29,433 nt of DNA from a virus. The notes under the pieces were generated by a model, which saw nothing but the letters and a program-made list of their open reading frames with translations, ran no database searches and had not been told where the DNA came from. Position numbers and translations under genes: made by a program. Below, one piece after another: positions 13,671 through 20,369 of the stretch. Within the stretch, counting starts at the first letter, position 1. Every line of letters starts with the position of its first letter. The stretch spans positions 1-29,433 of IMG/VR virus record IMGVR_UViG_3300024282_000011; one strand, 5' to 3'.

Positions 13671-14303
13671 ATGTTAAAAATACGTTGCAGCCAGTTAAAA
13701 CTGGCTATGGTGGACGCAAAAAAAGCAGGCGAATTGTCCGAGTCGGCTAAAAAGCTGATTCAAGATGAAGTCCGAGCTGAGTATTTTGGTGTTCGTGAAC
13801 AAATTAGCAGTAAGTATCTGAAAAAAGGTATTGAGTGTGAGCAACAATCCATTGATCTGCTCAATGAATTAGAGTTTAGACTCGCCAAGCCGTACGTTAA
13901 AAACACTGAACGACGCGCTAATGACTGGATAACTGGGGAGTGTGATATTTACGACCCCGAAGCGCGATTAGTTCGCGACATTAAAACATCGTGGAGTATG
14001 TACACATTTCCTTTGTTCGACACTGAGTGTAAGGACTATGAATGGCAAATGCGCGGATATATGTGGTTGTGGGATTGCGACACTGCTAGCGTAGATTATT
14101 GTCTTGTTGACACACCTGAGCATTTGATCGGTTATGAGCAGCGAGATATTCATATTGTGAGCAATTTGAATTTGCCAGTTGATAAACGTGTTAAAAGTTT
14201 TGTTTTTGAGCGTGATCTCGAAAAAGAGGAGTGTATTAAGATTAGAGTTGAGCAGCTTAATGAGTATTACATTAAGCTAAGACAGAACCTGGTTTGTATC
14301 TAA
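13671..14303 (+). CDS. PD-(D/E)XK exonuclease (YqaJ/RecE-like) of the recombination module
   Basis: A 210-aa protein starting MLKIRCSQLKLAMVDAKKAG one nucleotide after the ERF stop. GIECEQQSIDLLNELE, then ITGECDIYD and RLVRDIKTSW give the Glu/Asp...Asp-Ile-Lys active site, followed by YEWQMRGYMWLWD (the Gln motif), the typical order in phage YqaJ-like exonucleases. With ERF it forms an exonuclease plus annealing pair. It is the last conserved phage gene before the cassette array. Confidence 0.85.
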   Translation: MLKIRCSQLKLAMVDAKKAGELSESAKKLIQDEVRAEYFGVREQISSKYLKKGIECEQQSIDLLNELEFRLAKPYVKNTERRANDWITGECDIYDPEARLVRDIKTSWSMYTFPLFDTECKDYEWQMRGYMWLWDCDTASVDYCLVDTPEHLIGYEQRDIHIVSNLNLPVDKRVKSFVFERDLEKEECIKIRVEQLNEYYIKLRQNLVCI

Positions 14304-14320
14304 AAGTAATGAGGTGATTT

Positions 14321-14347
14321 ATGGCGAAATTTAAGGACGACAAATAA
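14321..14347 (+). pseudogene. Eight-codon remnant of a phage gene at the array border
   Basis: GAGGTGATTT followed by ATG gives only MAKFKDDK before TAA, 2 nt before the first attC. A good ribosome site with a useless ORF suggests a gene whose body was cut off by the first cassette junction. Confidence 0.4.
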
Positions 14348-14349
14348 AC

Positions 14350-14437
14350 ATCTAACAAATAATTAACTGGCACAACCTAACAAACTCAGACTTTAGATGC
14401 TGCATGGGGTTGTGTCCAGTTGAATTTGTAGTTAGAT
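14350..14437 (+). other. attC 1
   Basis: ATCTAAC ... GTTAGAT. Inner arms AACTGGCACAACC and GGTTGTGTCCAGTT pair with one extra T. Nearly identical to attC 13 and 14. Its preceding cassette is missing: only the eight-codon remnant lies upstream. Confidence 0.85.
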
Positions 14438-14472
14438 GTGTGGTGGTTTAACGATAGAGCGCGGAGAAAGTT

Positions 14473-14685
14473 ATGACAAAACAAGAAACTATTAACAAAG
14501 AAATAGAAAAAGCAAATAGGCGATTAGATAGACTCAACGATAAACTAAAAGCGTTAAGAGATAAGCATTCTGAAAATGAATCAAATCTAACATATTGGGC
14601 AGGATGGGATATGGGATATCTTATTAGTGCAGTTTCAGCTCTTGAAGATAAGATAGATTTTCTCATAGACCTGAATAACATCTAA
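14473..14685 (+). CDS. Cassette gene: coiled-coil protein (70 aa)
   Basis: MTKQETINKEIEKANRRLDR begins a long charged coiled coil (about 4-40), followed by a more hydrophobic helix (YWAGWDMGYLISAVSALEDKI). Own ribosome site (GGAGAAAG). The stop codon TAA is the middle of the next ATCTAAC box. Unknown function; size and charge fit a small phage regulator or inhibitor, but this is a guess. Confidence 0.7.
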   Translation: MTKQETINKEIEKANRRLDRLNDKLKALRDKHSENESNLTYWAGWDMGYLISAVSALEDKIDFLIDLNNI

Positions 14686-14766
14686 CTAAAAGTTAAACCG
14701 TAACGCCTAACAATTCAAGGCTTGCGTAACCGATTGGGGCGCTATCTGTTTGAACGCAAGTTAGAT
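14680..14766 (+). other. attC 2
   Basis: ATCTAAC ... GTTAGAT, with arms around CCGTAACGCC and GGGGCGCTATCTG. Almost the same sequence as attC 8 (17228). Confidence 0.85.
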
Positions 14767-14784
14767 TTTATAAGAGAGTAAAAT

Positions 14785-15063
14785 ATGTCTGCATATCAAA
14801 AAGTAACAGAATACTACTTTGAAGTAAATCGGGAGTTAATTTCGATTACTTATTTTAGTGAATGCACTATTGAATTAGAAGAAGTGCTAAAAAATGGTCA
14901 AGGAGATACACACATGAAAGGGACGATGTATAAAAACAAAGATAATGGATTATGGGAATGGGAAAACGGCACAAGCAATACAATGTTCTCGAAATATCAC
15001 GGTCAAGATTTAGAGGATGCTATTCTTGATTATATTCAAAAAAACGGATTGCCGCAGGAATAA
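14785..15063 (+). CDS. Cassette gene: unknown protein (92 aa)
   Basis: Starts MSAYQKVTEYYFEVNRELIS, with AAGAGAG before the ATG. Acidic and mixed alpha/beta, with the aromatic stretch DNGLWEWENGTSN. The stop is 1 nt before a half attC. Not recognised. Confidence 0.7.
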   Translation: MSAYQKVTEYYFEVNRELISITYFSECTIELEEVLKNGQGDTHMKGTMYKNKDNGLWEWENGTSNTMFSKYHGQDLEDAILDYIQKNGLPQE

Positions 15064-15536
15064 AATCTAACAACTGCATTAAGCCGTGCAGCTCTCAGTT
15101 TTGCAGCAAAGAAAACGCGCATAGACTCCTTTGAAATCAATGCTGTACTACCTTGCGATTCATCCAAATCACCACGAGCATCTAACCATGGGCTTTCTCT
15201 ATGAGTCATAGTGCTTAATGCAGCACCATCATACCTACCATACGCACTTACAATATCTGTGATAAAACCTAATAAGGAGGCATCTGACTCAGCTACATCT
15301 TCACTTATTTGCCGCCATTTATAATCTCTATATTTATTATACAAGTCAGATATAACGGGCCCATGTTGCCAAGCTTGAAAATCCTCAGAGAATAACTCAA
15401 CACCTTCGGATAAAGAGTATCCCTGAATGTAATAACACAGTTTTTGCAATTTCATTGGAGATGGACTTTCATCAAATAGCGCACGATAAACATTAATGAT
15501 AGTAGTTTGTACTTTATCTAGTTCTTGTGAAATCAC
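15036..15536 (-). CDS. Panacea/SocA-like protein (DUF4065) in a reversed cassette
   Basis: The only leftward gene of the array. I start at the GTG at 15536 (MISQELDKVQTTIINVYRAL), preceded by AGGTGAT; a TTG at 15551 is an alternative. MKLQKLCYYIQGYSLSEG and FQAWQHGPVISDLYNKYRDY are the hallmark of Panacea domains, known as antitoxins and from SocA and GepA. The last 20 or so residues (LRAARLNAVVRFYSC..) are read through a half attC and into the neighbouring gene, so the natural C-terminus may be lost. No partner toxin gene is adjacent. It has its own promoter, as usual for toxin-antitoxin cassettes. Confidence 0.8.
   Translation of the reverse strand: MISQELDKVQTTIINVYRALFDESPSPMKLQKLCYYIQGYSLSEGVELFSEDFQAWQHGPVISDLYNKYRDYKWRQISEDVAESDASLLGFITDIVSAYGRYDGAALSTMTHRESPWLDARGDLDESQGSTALISKESMRVFFAAKLRAARLNAVVRFYSCGNPFF
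15065..15090 (+). other. attC 3, left half only
   Basis: ATCTAACAACTGCATTAAGC is a normal left end and matches the GTTAGAT that opens its cassette, but no matching right arm or core follows. The right half was lost or replaced when the reversed gene arrived. Confidence 0.55.
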
Positions 15537-15622
15537 ACGATCACCTATCAACTCATTGAAATTTAATTATTAATCAGTCACACTTAATGCAATACCGAAA
15601 CATCATGTGATGCTTTGTGCCG

Positions 15623-15650
15623 ATTATAACTTACGCTTCGATGTTCGCAA
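15623..15650 (-). promoter_or_regulatory. Promoter of the Panacea gene
   Basis: TTGCGA (15650-15645), 16-nt spacer, TATAAT (15628-15623) on the minus strand, about 87 nt before the GTG. Strong match; the remaining gap 15552-15710 shows nothing else. Confidence 0.65.
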
Positions 15651-15710
15651 TCATGATTCCCGATAAATAAAGTTATTTTTCATTACCAAGCGACATATAT
15701 TGACGCTTAT

Positions 15711-15804
15711 ACCTAACAACAGCAATAAAAGGCGATGCCCCACTCTTTTTTAATGTTTAAGCAACCAAGCGTGGGGCAGTATCCGCTTGATTGCAGAGTT
15801 AGAC
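15711..15804 (+). other. attC 4
   Basis: ACCTAAC ... GTTAGAC. Arms GATGCCCCAC and GTGGGGCAGTATC pair. Closely related to attC 17. Confidence 0.83.
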
Positions 15805-15822
15805 ATAATATGAGGTTTTATT

Positions 15823-16032
15823 ATGAGTAAAATATGTATAAATCAACTTTGCGAAAATCACCAAGAAATGCCTAGCGCATTAAATCCTGATGAAAGGGTT
15901 GTTCGCATAGCAATAAACAACTCATTGGAAGTTAAGGATATTTACCGACATTTGTACATAAATCTTAAAAATGGTAATGAGTTTTATTTTTGCGGAGTTT
16001 GTCATCACGCAATAGAAATGTCTCGTTTGTGA
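15823..16032 (+). CDS. Cassette gene: putative zinc-binding protein (69 aa)
   Basis: MSKICINQLCENHQEMPSAL has Cys5 and Cys10, and FYFCGVCHHAIEM near the end has a C-x2-C-H-H group, so a small zinc ribbon is plausible. The start region (ATTATGAGTAAAAT) resembles that of the next gene, also MSKICI; the two share a cassette without an attC between them. Function unknown. Confidence 0.65.
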   Translation: MSKICINQLCENHQEMPSALNPDERVVRIAINNSLEVKDIYRHLYINLKNGNEFYFCGVCHHAIEMSRL

Positions 16033-16051
16033 TGAAAATTGAGAGTATTTT

Positions 16052-16234
16052 ATGAGTAAAATTTGCATTGTTAGTGGCCAAATTGATAGTTGTGGTGATT
16101 TTATTGGTATGTGTGCATATTCAAAAGCTAATAGCGGATGTGGGTTACCCGAAAAAGAGGGATGTAGCTACCAAAAAACGGAAAATGAATATGAAAAACA
16201 TGATACACAAACAAAAAACCTAACAACAGGTTAA
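16052..16234 (+). CDS. Cassette gene: Cys-rich protein (60 aa)
   Basis: MSKICIVSGQIDSCGDFIGM with further Cys in MCAYSKANSGCGLPEKEGC: six Cys in total. Its last residues (NLTTG) and stop are coded inside attC 5. Shares its first six residues with the preceding gene, so possibly a partial duplication. Function unknown. Confidence 0.6.
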   Translation: MSKICIVSGQIDSCGDFIGMCAYSKANSGCGLPEKEGCSYQKTENEYEKHDTQTKNLTTG

Positions 16235-16337
16235 GCGGTGCTACCCGCAAGACTTCAAACATTAACACAGGAATACATACATGAGCAATAACGAAAGCAA
16301 GTGCGGGGTAGTATCCGACTTTAACCGAGAGTTAGGC
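16218..16337 (+). other. attC 5
   Basis: ACCTAAC ... GTTAGGC. Arms AAGCGGTGCTACCCGCA and GCGGGGTAGTATCCG pair. A start codon lies in the loop (see gene 16281). Confidence 0.8.
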
Positions 16338-16574
16338 ATGATTAGCGATAAACTTGTATGGAATAACTGGAAAGAAGGCAGAAAAGTGCCTGATGATGTC
16401 CCCGTTGATGAGTTGTTACTTATTGACTTAGGTGATGGTTGCAATCGGAGATATAAAACTGCCCAATTTTTTATGACTGCAAATAAAGAAAAATTTGGGT
16501 GTGTTGGTGATGTTTTTTGGTTTGATGCAAAACCAATTCGTTGGGCTTCTATTCAACATTTGGTTGATGCCTAA
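16281..16574 (+). CDS. Cassette gene starting inside attC 5 (97 aa)
   Basis: The ATG at 16281 has AGGA upstream and lies in the attC loop; the first 19 residues (MSNNESKCGVVSDFNRELG) are attC-encoded. The rest (MISDKLVWNNWKEGRKVPDD ... PIRWASIQHLVDA) could start at the ATG at 16338 but without a ribosome site. The GDVFWFDAKPIRWASI ending resembles DUF551-like phage proteins; this is a weak resemblance. The stop is the TAA of GCCTAAC. Confidence 0.65.
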   Translation: MSNNESKCGVVSDFNRELGMISDKLVWNNWKEGRKVPDDVPVDELLLIDLGDGCNRRYKTAQFFMTANKEKFGCVGDVFWFDAKPIRWASIQHLVDA

Positions 16575-16687
16575 CTACCACACTTAAGGCGTAAACACCC
16601 ACAACAAACTAAACAACAACTAACCCACTTTAAGCAAATGCACGATAATTGGCTGGGTGTTTATCGCGCTTGAAGTTGGAGTTAGAT
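16569..16687 (+). other. attC 6
   Basis: GCCTAAC ... GTTAGAT; arms CTTAAGGCGTAAACACCC and GGGTGTTTATCGCGCTTGA. The opening core of this cassette (GTTAGGC) is the exact complement of its closing box. Confidence 0.83.
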
Positions 16688-16702
16688 TTTACAGGTGTTG
16701 AA

Positions 16703-16933
16703 ATGACAAAACGTTTTTATGAAGTAAAAGTACAAGCAACAAAAGTAATGGTTATTGAGGTTGATGATAACGGTGATGAAGCTTCACAAATGGCAGCAGA
16801 AGATTATGCTTTTACCCATGCTTTTGGTTGTATTGATGTTGATGATGTTGAGGTCATAGATAGCGAACATCTAAAAACAGATAAAGAAGTTGAGCAATCA
16901 AAACGATTTTGCAATGAGTTTGTAAAAATCTAA
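16703..16933 (+). CDS. Cassette gene: acidic protein (76 aa)
   Basis: Start at 16703 (MTKRFYEVKVQATKVMVIEV) with AGGTG upstream; the frame is also open back through attC 6. The beta-strand start and acidic helix (GDEASQMAAEDYAF) are like the small phage proteins of the 'YEV.ikA.....veA.deeeA' type. Stop is the TAA of ATCTAAC. Unknown function. Confidence 0.68.
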   Translation: MTKRFYEVKVQATKVMVIEVDDNGDEASQMAAEDYAFTHAFGCIDVDDVEVIDSEHLKTDKEVEQSKRFCNEFVKI

Positions 16934-17015
16934 CTATTTATTAACAGGCAACGCATAAGCTGTAAAACATTGCGTAATTGGCTGGCGCGTTGTCCTGTTG
17001 AATTTTGAGTTAGAC
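16928..17015 (+). other. attC 7
   Basis: ATCTAAC ... GTTAGAC; arms AACAGGCAACGC and GCGTTGTCCTGTT with one extra T. Confidence 0.85.
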
Positions 17016-17044
17016 ACTTTTAACGATGAATGAGGATAAAGAAA

Positions 17045-17233
17045 ATGGCACAAGACTATTATCAAGGCAATGGCGTAATGATGAATTACGGCCATACTTA
17101 CGACATGAAACGTGAAGAACTGATAACTGTTTTAGATAAGCACGTTGCAATAGTTGCGCGACTTAGCAATGAAAATGACGAACTTAAAGAGCAGATTTTA
17201 AAATTAAAGTACCCCGAAACAATGGGTGTCTAA
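17045..17233 (+). CDS. Cassette gene: unknown protein (62 aa)
   Basis: I choose the ATG at 17045 (MAQDYYQGNGVMMNYGHTYD), 9 nt after GAGG. The C-terminal half is a helix (VAIVARLSNENDELKEQIL) suited to coiled-coil dimerisation. Stop is the TAA of GTCTAAC. The leader AACGATGAATGAGGATA resembles those of other cassettes. Confidence 0.65.
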   Translation: MAQDYYQGNGVMMNYGHTYDMKREELITVLDKHVAIVARLSNENDELKEQILKLKYPETMGV

Positions 17234-17316
17234 CAAAAAGTTAAACCGTAACGCCTACAACAATTCAAGGCTTGCGTAACCGATTGGGGCGTTATCGGTT
17301 TGAACGCAAGTTAGAT
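17228..17316 (+). other. attC 8
   Basis: GTCTAAC ... GTTAGAT, nearly identical to attC 2 except for the outer box, which matches its own cassette. Confidence 0.85.
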
Positions 17317-17332
17317 ACGCGGAGTATTTGCG

Positions 17333-17617
17333 ATGAATAATGAATGCCAAACATGGACTCAGGGTAGATTTATAGACTCAAATCAATATAGACATTGGTC
17401 TAAGGAACAAAAAGAAAAAGCCAACAATGATGAAAAAAAATTAGTCAGACCAAACCCAAGAGAAAGTGCAATTTGTATGTGCAATGAGCCAAACCAAGCG
17501 GCTTGGATAGCACAAAGATTAAACTTAGCATCAAGATTGGAAGAGCTAACGTATGATTTTGCTACTGGCAAAATAGATGGCGAAGATATCAAAACTTTTG
17601 TAAAACGATACTTATAA
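17333..17617 (+). CDS. Cassette gene: phage-type protein (94 aa)
   Basis: MNNECQTWTQGRFIDSNQYR is followed by CNEPNQAAWIAQRLNLASRLEE and TYDFATGKIDGEDIKTFV. The 'N.P..A.WIA.RLN.A..LE' pattern recalls small phage proteins of unknown function. Soluble, with a helical C-terminal half. Stop is 2 nt before attC 9. Confidence 0.65.
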   Translation: MNNECQTWTQGRFIDSNQYRHWSKEQKEKANNDEKKLVRPNPRESAICMCNEPNQAAWIAQRLNLASRLEELTYDFATGKIDGEDIKTFVKRYL

Positions 17618-17619
17618 GT

Positions 17620-17740
17620 ATCTAACAACAGCATTAATAGGCGCAAGCCCACAATTTACGATTAGCGAGAGGTTACTATGACAGAAGATAATACACAAGC
17701 ATTGGCTGGGGCTGCGTCCGAGTTAAATGCGGAGTTAGAT
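17620..17740 (+). other. attC 9
   Basis: ATCTAAC ... GTTAGAT; arms GCATTAATAGGCGCAAGCCC and GGGCTGCGTCCGAGTTAAATGC. A twin of attC 11. Contains a ribosome site and start codon for the gene at 17678. Confidence 0.85.
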
Positions 17741-17959
17741 GTTGTTGATAAGGCCGTTTTAGTTGAAGTTTACCCAACAAAAATATGGGTAGATAGCGGA
17801 TTTGATGGCGTAAAAAGAATAATGATGCAACATCAAGGGTGTGACGCTTTTGAATTTGTGGCTATCAAATACGACTATAGATACACATCAAATTCTATGC
17901 AGCACGCACTTGTTAAGAATATTTTAAGTTTTTTGGGTGTTGAAGATAACAACATCTAA
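17678..17959 (+). CDS. Cassette gene with attC-encoded N-terminus (93 aa)
   Basis: GAGAGGTTACT precedes the ATG, and both lie inside attC 9. The first 21 residues (MTEDNTQALAGAASELNAEL..) are the translated right arm. The body (PTKIWVDSGFDGVKRIMMQHQG, CDAFEFVAIKYDYRYTSNS) seems to be a compact alpha/beta protein of a phage-like type I cannot name. Stop is the TAA of ATCTAAC. Confidence 0.68.
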   Translation: MTEDNTQALAGAASELNAELDVVDKAVLVEVYPTKIWVDSGFDGVKRIMMQHQGCDAFEFVAIKYDYRYTSNSMQHALVKNILSFLGVEDNNI

Positions 17960-18050
17960 CTAGACGCATAACGCGCAAGTACCCACAAAGATATTTTAAT
18001 TTGCATTGTAAGCGATTGGGTACTTGTCGCTGTTGATGCAGGAGTTAGGC
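17954..18050 (+). other. attC 10
   Basis: ATCTAAC ... GTTAGGC; arms GCATAACGCGCAAGTACCCA and TGGGTACTTGTCGCTGTTGA. Confidence 0.84.
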
Positions 18051-18079
18051 ATCTTTTTAAGATAAACGAGGAATAACTT

Positions 18080-18370
18080 ATGGCTACTGTAAACGGTAAT
18101 ACGTTGATTTTAGTTGACCATAGATTTGAGGCTTTATGCCAAGAAATTTACGGTGCAGATATTTCATTAGCTAAAAATATTTATAATGACGGCTCTTGGA
18201 CTTATCAATGCTTAGCCGTCATAAACGCTTGGGAGATGTGGTGCAAATCAAGAGAATGCGCTTTTATTGATGCAGATAGATACATAAAGCATGTAAAAGA
18301 CGCAAGTAAAAATTCTATGTTCAGAGCTGGCGCAGCTTGTTCAGCGAATGAGTTAAAACGCTTACATTGA
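18080..18370 (+). CDS. Cassette gene: unknown protein (96 aa)
   Basis: Starts MATVNGNTLILVDHRFEALC, with CGAGGAA upstream. AVINAWEMWCKSRECAF recalls the 'aWeaWqA' segment of many small phage proteins. Three Cys cluster in the second half. Stop is 1 nt before attC 11. Confidence 0.66.
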   Translation: MATVNGNTLILVDHRFEALCQEIYGADISLAKNIYNDGSWTYQCLAVINAWEMWCKSRECAFIDADRYIKHVKDASKNSMFRAGAACSANELKRLH

Positions 18371-18371
18371 T

Positions 18372-18495
18372 GCCTAACAACAGCATTAACAGGCGCAAGC
18401 CCACAACAATTTACGATTAACGAGAGGTTACTATGACAGATAAAAACGAGCAAGCATTGGCTGGGGTTGCGTCCGAGTTAAATGCGGAGTTAGAC
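18372..18495 (+). other. attC 11
   Basis: GCCTAAC ... GTTAGAC; same arms and embedded start as attC 9. Confidence 0.85.
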
Positions 18496-18654
18496 ATTAA
18501 CAAAAAGATGCAAAGACTGCTTTATCAACTAACAAAAGATGCAGCTAGAAATAGTTTTAGCGAATACTTGGAATTATTAGGTATTACCAAAGACGAATAC
18601 GAACAAATAAAAAACATTTTGAAAGAAAAGTTAAATGTTGATTTATATGTTTAA
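18433..18654 (+). CDS. Cassette gene with attC-encoded N-terminus (73 aa)
   Basis: MTDKNEQALAGVASELNAEL is coded by attC 11 and repeats the N-terminus of the 17678 protein, though the bodies are unrelated. The body (KMQRLLYQLTKDAARNSFSE ... GITKDEYEQIKNILKEKL) is helical and may be a small DNA- or protein-binding module. Shares a cassette with the next gene. Confidence 0.65.
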   Translation: MTDKNEQALAGVASELNAELDINKKMQRLLYQLTKDAARNSFSEYLELLGITKDEYEQIKNILKEKLNVDLYV

Positions 18655-18687
18655 TACTGTTGTCGATGATGATTTTAGAGGTTAATT

Positions 18688-18864
18688 ATGATTATTGGTG
18701 GTAAATATAAATTCAAATGCTCGCCAGAGATTTTGATTTATGTAGGAAAAAACTGGAGCGGTAATGGTTATTGGCATCAATTTGAAAAAACAGATGCTAG
18801 AGGCAAGGTATGGTGTGAACTTCTTGATTCTGACTTAACAATGATTGAAGAAGTTAATGCCTAA
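18688..18864 (+). CDS. Cassette gene: unknown protein (58 aa)
   Basis: MIIGGKYKFKCSPEILIYVG, then KNWSGNGYWHQFEKTDARGK and WCELLDSDLTMIEEV. TTAGAGG precedes the ATG. Beta-rich; the 'NWSGNGYWHQF' pattern resembles proteins in phages and cassettes, from memory. Stop is the TAA of GCCTAAC. Confidence 0.62.
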   Translation: MIIGGKYKFKCSPEILIYVGKNWSGNGYWHQFEKTDARGKVWCELLDSDLTMIEEVNA

Positions 18865-18978
18865 CTATTGAACTAAACCGTAAAACCCCTAGTTTTTAGC
18901 TGTTTACCGTAGCTTTTATACTGAAAAATATTAAAAAATGGCGTTTGGGGTTTTATCGGTTTGAGTGAGGAGTTAGAT
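18859..18978 (+). other. attC 12
   Basis: GCCTAAC ... GTTAGAT; arms AACTAAACCGTAAAACCCC and GGGGTTTTATCGGTTTGAGT. The opening core of its cassette is GTTAGAC, so outer boxes do not match (two-gene cassette). Confidence 0.82.
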
Positions 18979-19026
18979 GTGTGAATGCTTGACGATGAAT
19001 TTTTAACGATGAACGAGGATATAAAC

Positions 19027-19224
19027 ATGGGCTTATTTGCAGAAATTAAGGTTTTTGACTTACCAACAGAAACCGCTAAAAAGATATTGAAAGACTATAT
19101 TGAGCAAGACACTGGTAAAAAAGTTAAGGAGATTAACTTTAGTGTTGGAAATAGAACAGTGGGTTACTGTGCTAATGAACATAACGAAGTATATCTGAGC
19201 GGTATTAAGGTTGTGTTTGAGTAA
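19027..19224 (+). CDS. Cassette gene: unknown protein (65 aa)
   Basis: I choose 19027 (MGLFAEIKVFDLPTETAKKI) with GAGGA 7 nt upstream. Compact alpha/beta; TAKKILKDYIEQDTGKKVKE is a charged helix and CANEHNEVYLSGIKVVF two strands. Not recognised. Confidence 0.62.
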   Translation: MGLFAEIKVFDLPTETAKKILKDYIEQDTGKKVKEINFSVGNRTVGYCANEHNEVYLSGIKVVFE

Positions 19225-19234
19225 CCCAATAAAC

Positions 19235-19322
19235 ATCTAACAAATAATTAACTGGCACAACCCAACAAAATCAGACCTTAGATGCTGCATGGGGTTGTGT
19301 CCAGTTGAATTGGTAGTTAGAT
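19235..19322 (+). other. attC 13
   Basis: ATCTAAC ... GTTAGAT, with the AACTGGCACAACC family of arms (as attC 1 and 14). Confidence 0.85.
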
Positions 19323-19385
19323 ACGCAAGATTTTAACGATGAATTTATAGGTTTGAAGCACCTTTGACGCTTCGGAGTATTGATT

Positions 19386-19583
19386 ATGTTACCACACCAA
19401 CAACGTGTAATTGATGAGAAAACTGAACTGTTTGATAAAATTGAAAAACTAGAGGCTTTTATCAAAACAAACCCTATTTTTGGGCAAATGGAATTACAAG
19501 ACCAACAATTATTGGAGGAACAATTAAAACACATGAACGCATACTGGAATGTGTTGCGGCAGCGTGTTGAGAGCTTTGTGTAG
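19386..19583 (+). CDS. Cassette gene: conserved small phage protein (65 aa)
   Basis: MLPHQQRVIDEKTELFDKIE, then KLEAFIKTNPIFGQ and NAYWNVLRQRVESF. The 'PHQQRV..EK.EL..K..KL..FI...M..Y..VL..R...F' pattern is a widespread phage family of unknown function (as I recall, the crAss001_48-related type), predicted helical. CGGAG lies 8 nt before the ATG. A phage gene carried as a cassette is notable. Confidence 0.72.
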   Translation: MLPHQQRVIDEKTELFDKIEKLEAFIKTNPIFGQMELQDQQLLEEQLKHMNAYWNVLRQRVESFV

Positions 19584-19586
19584 AGT

Positions 19587-19674
19587 ATCTAACAAATAAT
19601 TAACTGGCACAACCTAACAATATCAAACCTTAGACGATGTATGAGGTTGTGTCCAGTTGAATTTGTAGTTATGC
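19587..19674 (+). other. attC 14
   Basis: ATCTAAC ... GTTATGC; arms as attC 1. Its core GTTATGC departs from GTTRRRY, but the next box is GCATAAC, the exact complement. Confidence 0.82.
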
Positions 19675-19699
19675 GGTTTTAATTTAATGAGAGGGTTTT

Positions 19700-19936
19700 A
19701 TGATAGTAAGAAGTTTTTGCGAGTCAGATGGGCTAGGTACTTCTAGTAGAGCTGCTAAAGTAGCCATTATTTCTGCTTTATTAACGGAAGAAAATGCCAT
19801 TGCCACAGATAAGACTATAGAAATTAAACGAGTGAAATGTTGGGACTTTAAAGACTTAGTTCAAGATAATATTTTTGGTTTTAATCCCGACAAATTAAAG
19901 AAAAGTAGAGGTAAAGGCAAGATTAAACAGTGGTAA
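19700..19936 (+). CDS. Cassette gene: unknown protein (78 aa)
   Basis: MIVRSFCESDGLGTSSRAAK, then VAIISALLTEENAIATDKTI and a basic tail (KLKKSRGKGKIKQW). GAGAGGG upstream. The basic C-terminus suggests binding to nucleic acid; no motif recognised. Stop 1 nt before attC 15. Confidence 0.65.
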   Translation: MIVRSFCESDGLGTSSRAAKVAIISALLTEENAIATDKTIEIKRVKCWDFKDLVQDNIFGFNPDKLKKSRGKGKIKQW

Positions 19937-19937
19937 C

Positions 19938-20025
19938 GCATAACGACTGAACTAAGCGGTGTTGCAAAACCATAATACACGGCGTAGCTGCATGGGGCAA
20001 CATCCGCTTTAGTGATTAGTTAGAT
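19938..20025 (+). other. attC 15
   Basis: GCATAAC ... GTTAGAT; arms AACTAAGCGGTGTTGC and GCAACATCCGCTTTAGT. Confidence 0.83.
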
Positions 20026-20054
20026 GTGTTGACTATTAACGATGAAGTGCGGAG

Positions 20055-20369
20055 GTGGTTATGAGTGAAAAAGAGCAAGTTTTAGAAGATTTGTGCATGT
20101 ATGCAGCACATGGAACAAGATACGAAGATATGGAAAAGGCATATAACGCAGGGATTGAAGCGGAAAGAAAATCAAATAATGTTTGGCAATCTATGGACAC
20201 AGCACCAAAAGACAAACAAATACTGGTATGGGACAAACTAAATGAATGTTTTTATACAGTACACTGGAATAAAAACAAAAACCTTTGGTTTGTTGGTGTT
20301 TTTGAGTATATAAGTGATGAAAGCCGTTTGTTATGGCAAGCGTTACCTGACAAACCAAGTAACATCTAA
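20055..20369 (+). CDS. Cassette gene: DUF551-like phage protein (104 aa)
   Basis: The frame begins with a GTG at 20055; an ATG at 20061 (MSEKEQVLEDLCMYAAHG) after GGAGGTGGTT may be the better start. MDTAPKDKQILVWDKLN and NLWFVGVFEY ... LLWQALPDKP fit the 'tAPKDg..il.w' family of small phage proteins. Stop is the TAA of ATCTAAC. Function unknown. Confidence 0.7.
   Translation: MVMSEKEQVLEDLCMYAAHGTRYEDMEKAYNAGIEAERKSNNVWQSMDTAPKDKQILVWDKLNECFYTVHWNKNKNLWFVGVFEYISDESRLLWQALPDKPSNI

Noticed and set aside
15065-15710. Complete attC between the 92-aa gene and the Panacea gene
   Set aside because: Only the left box and arm are present; no GTTRRRY core with a complementary arm follows.
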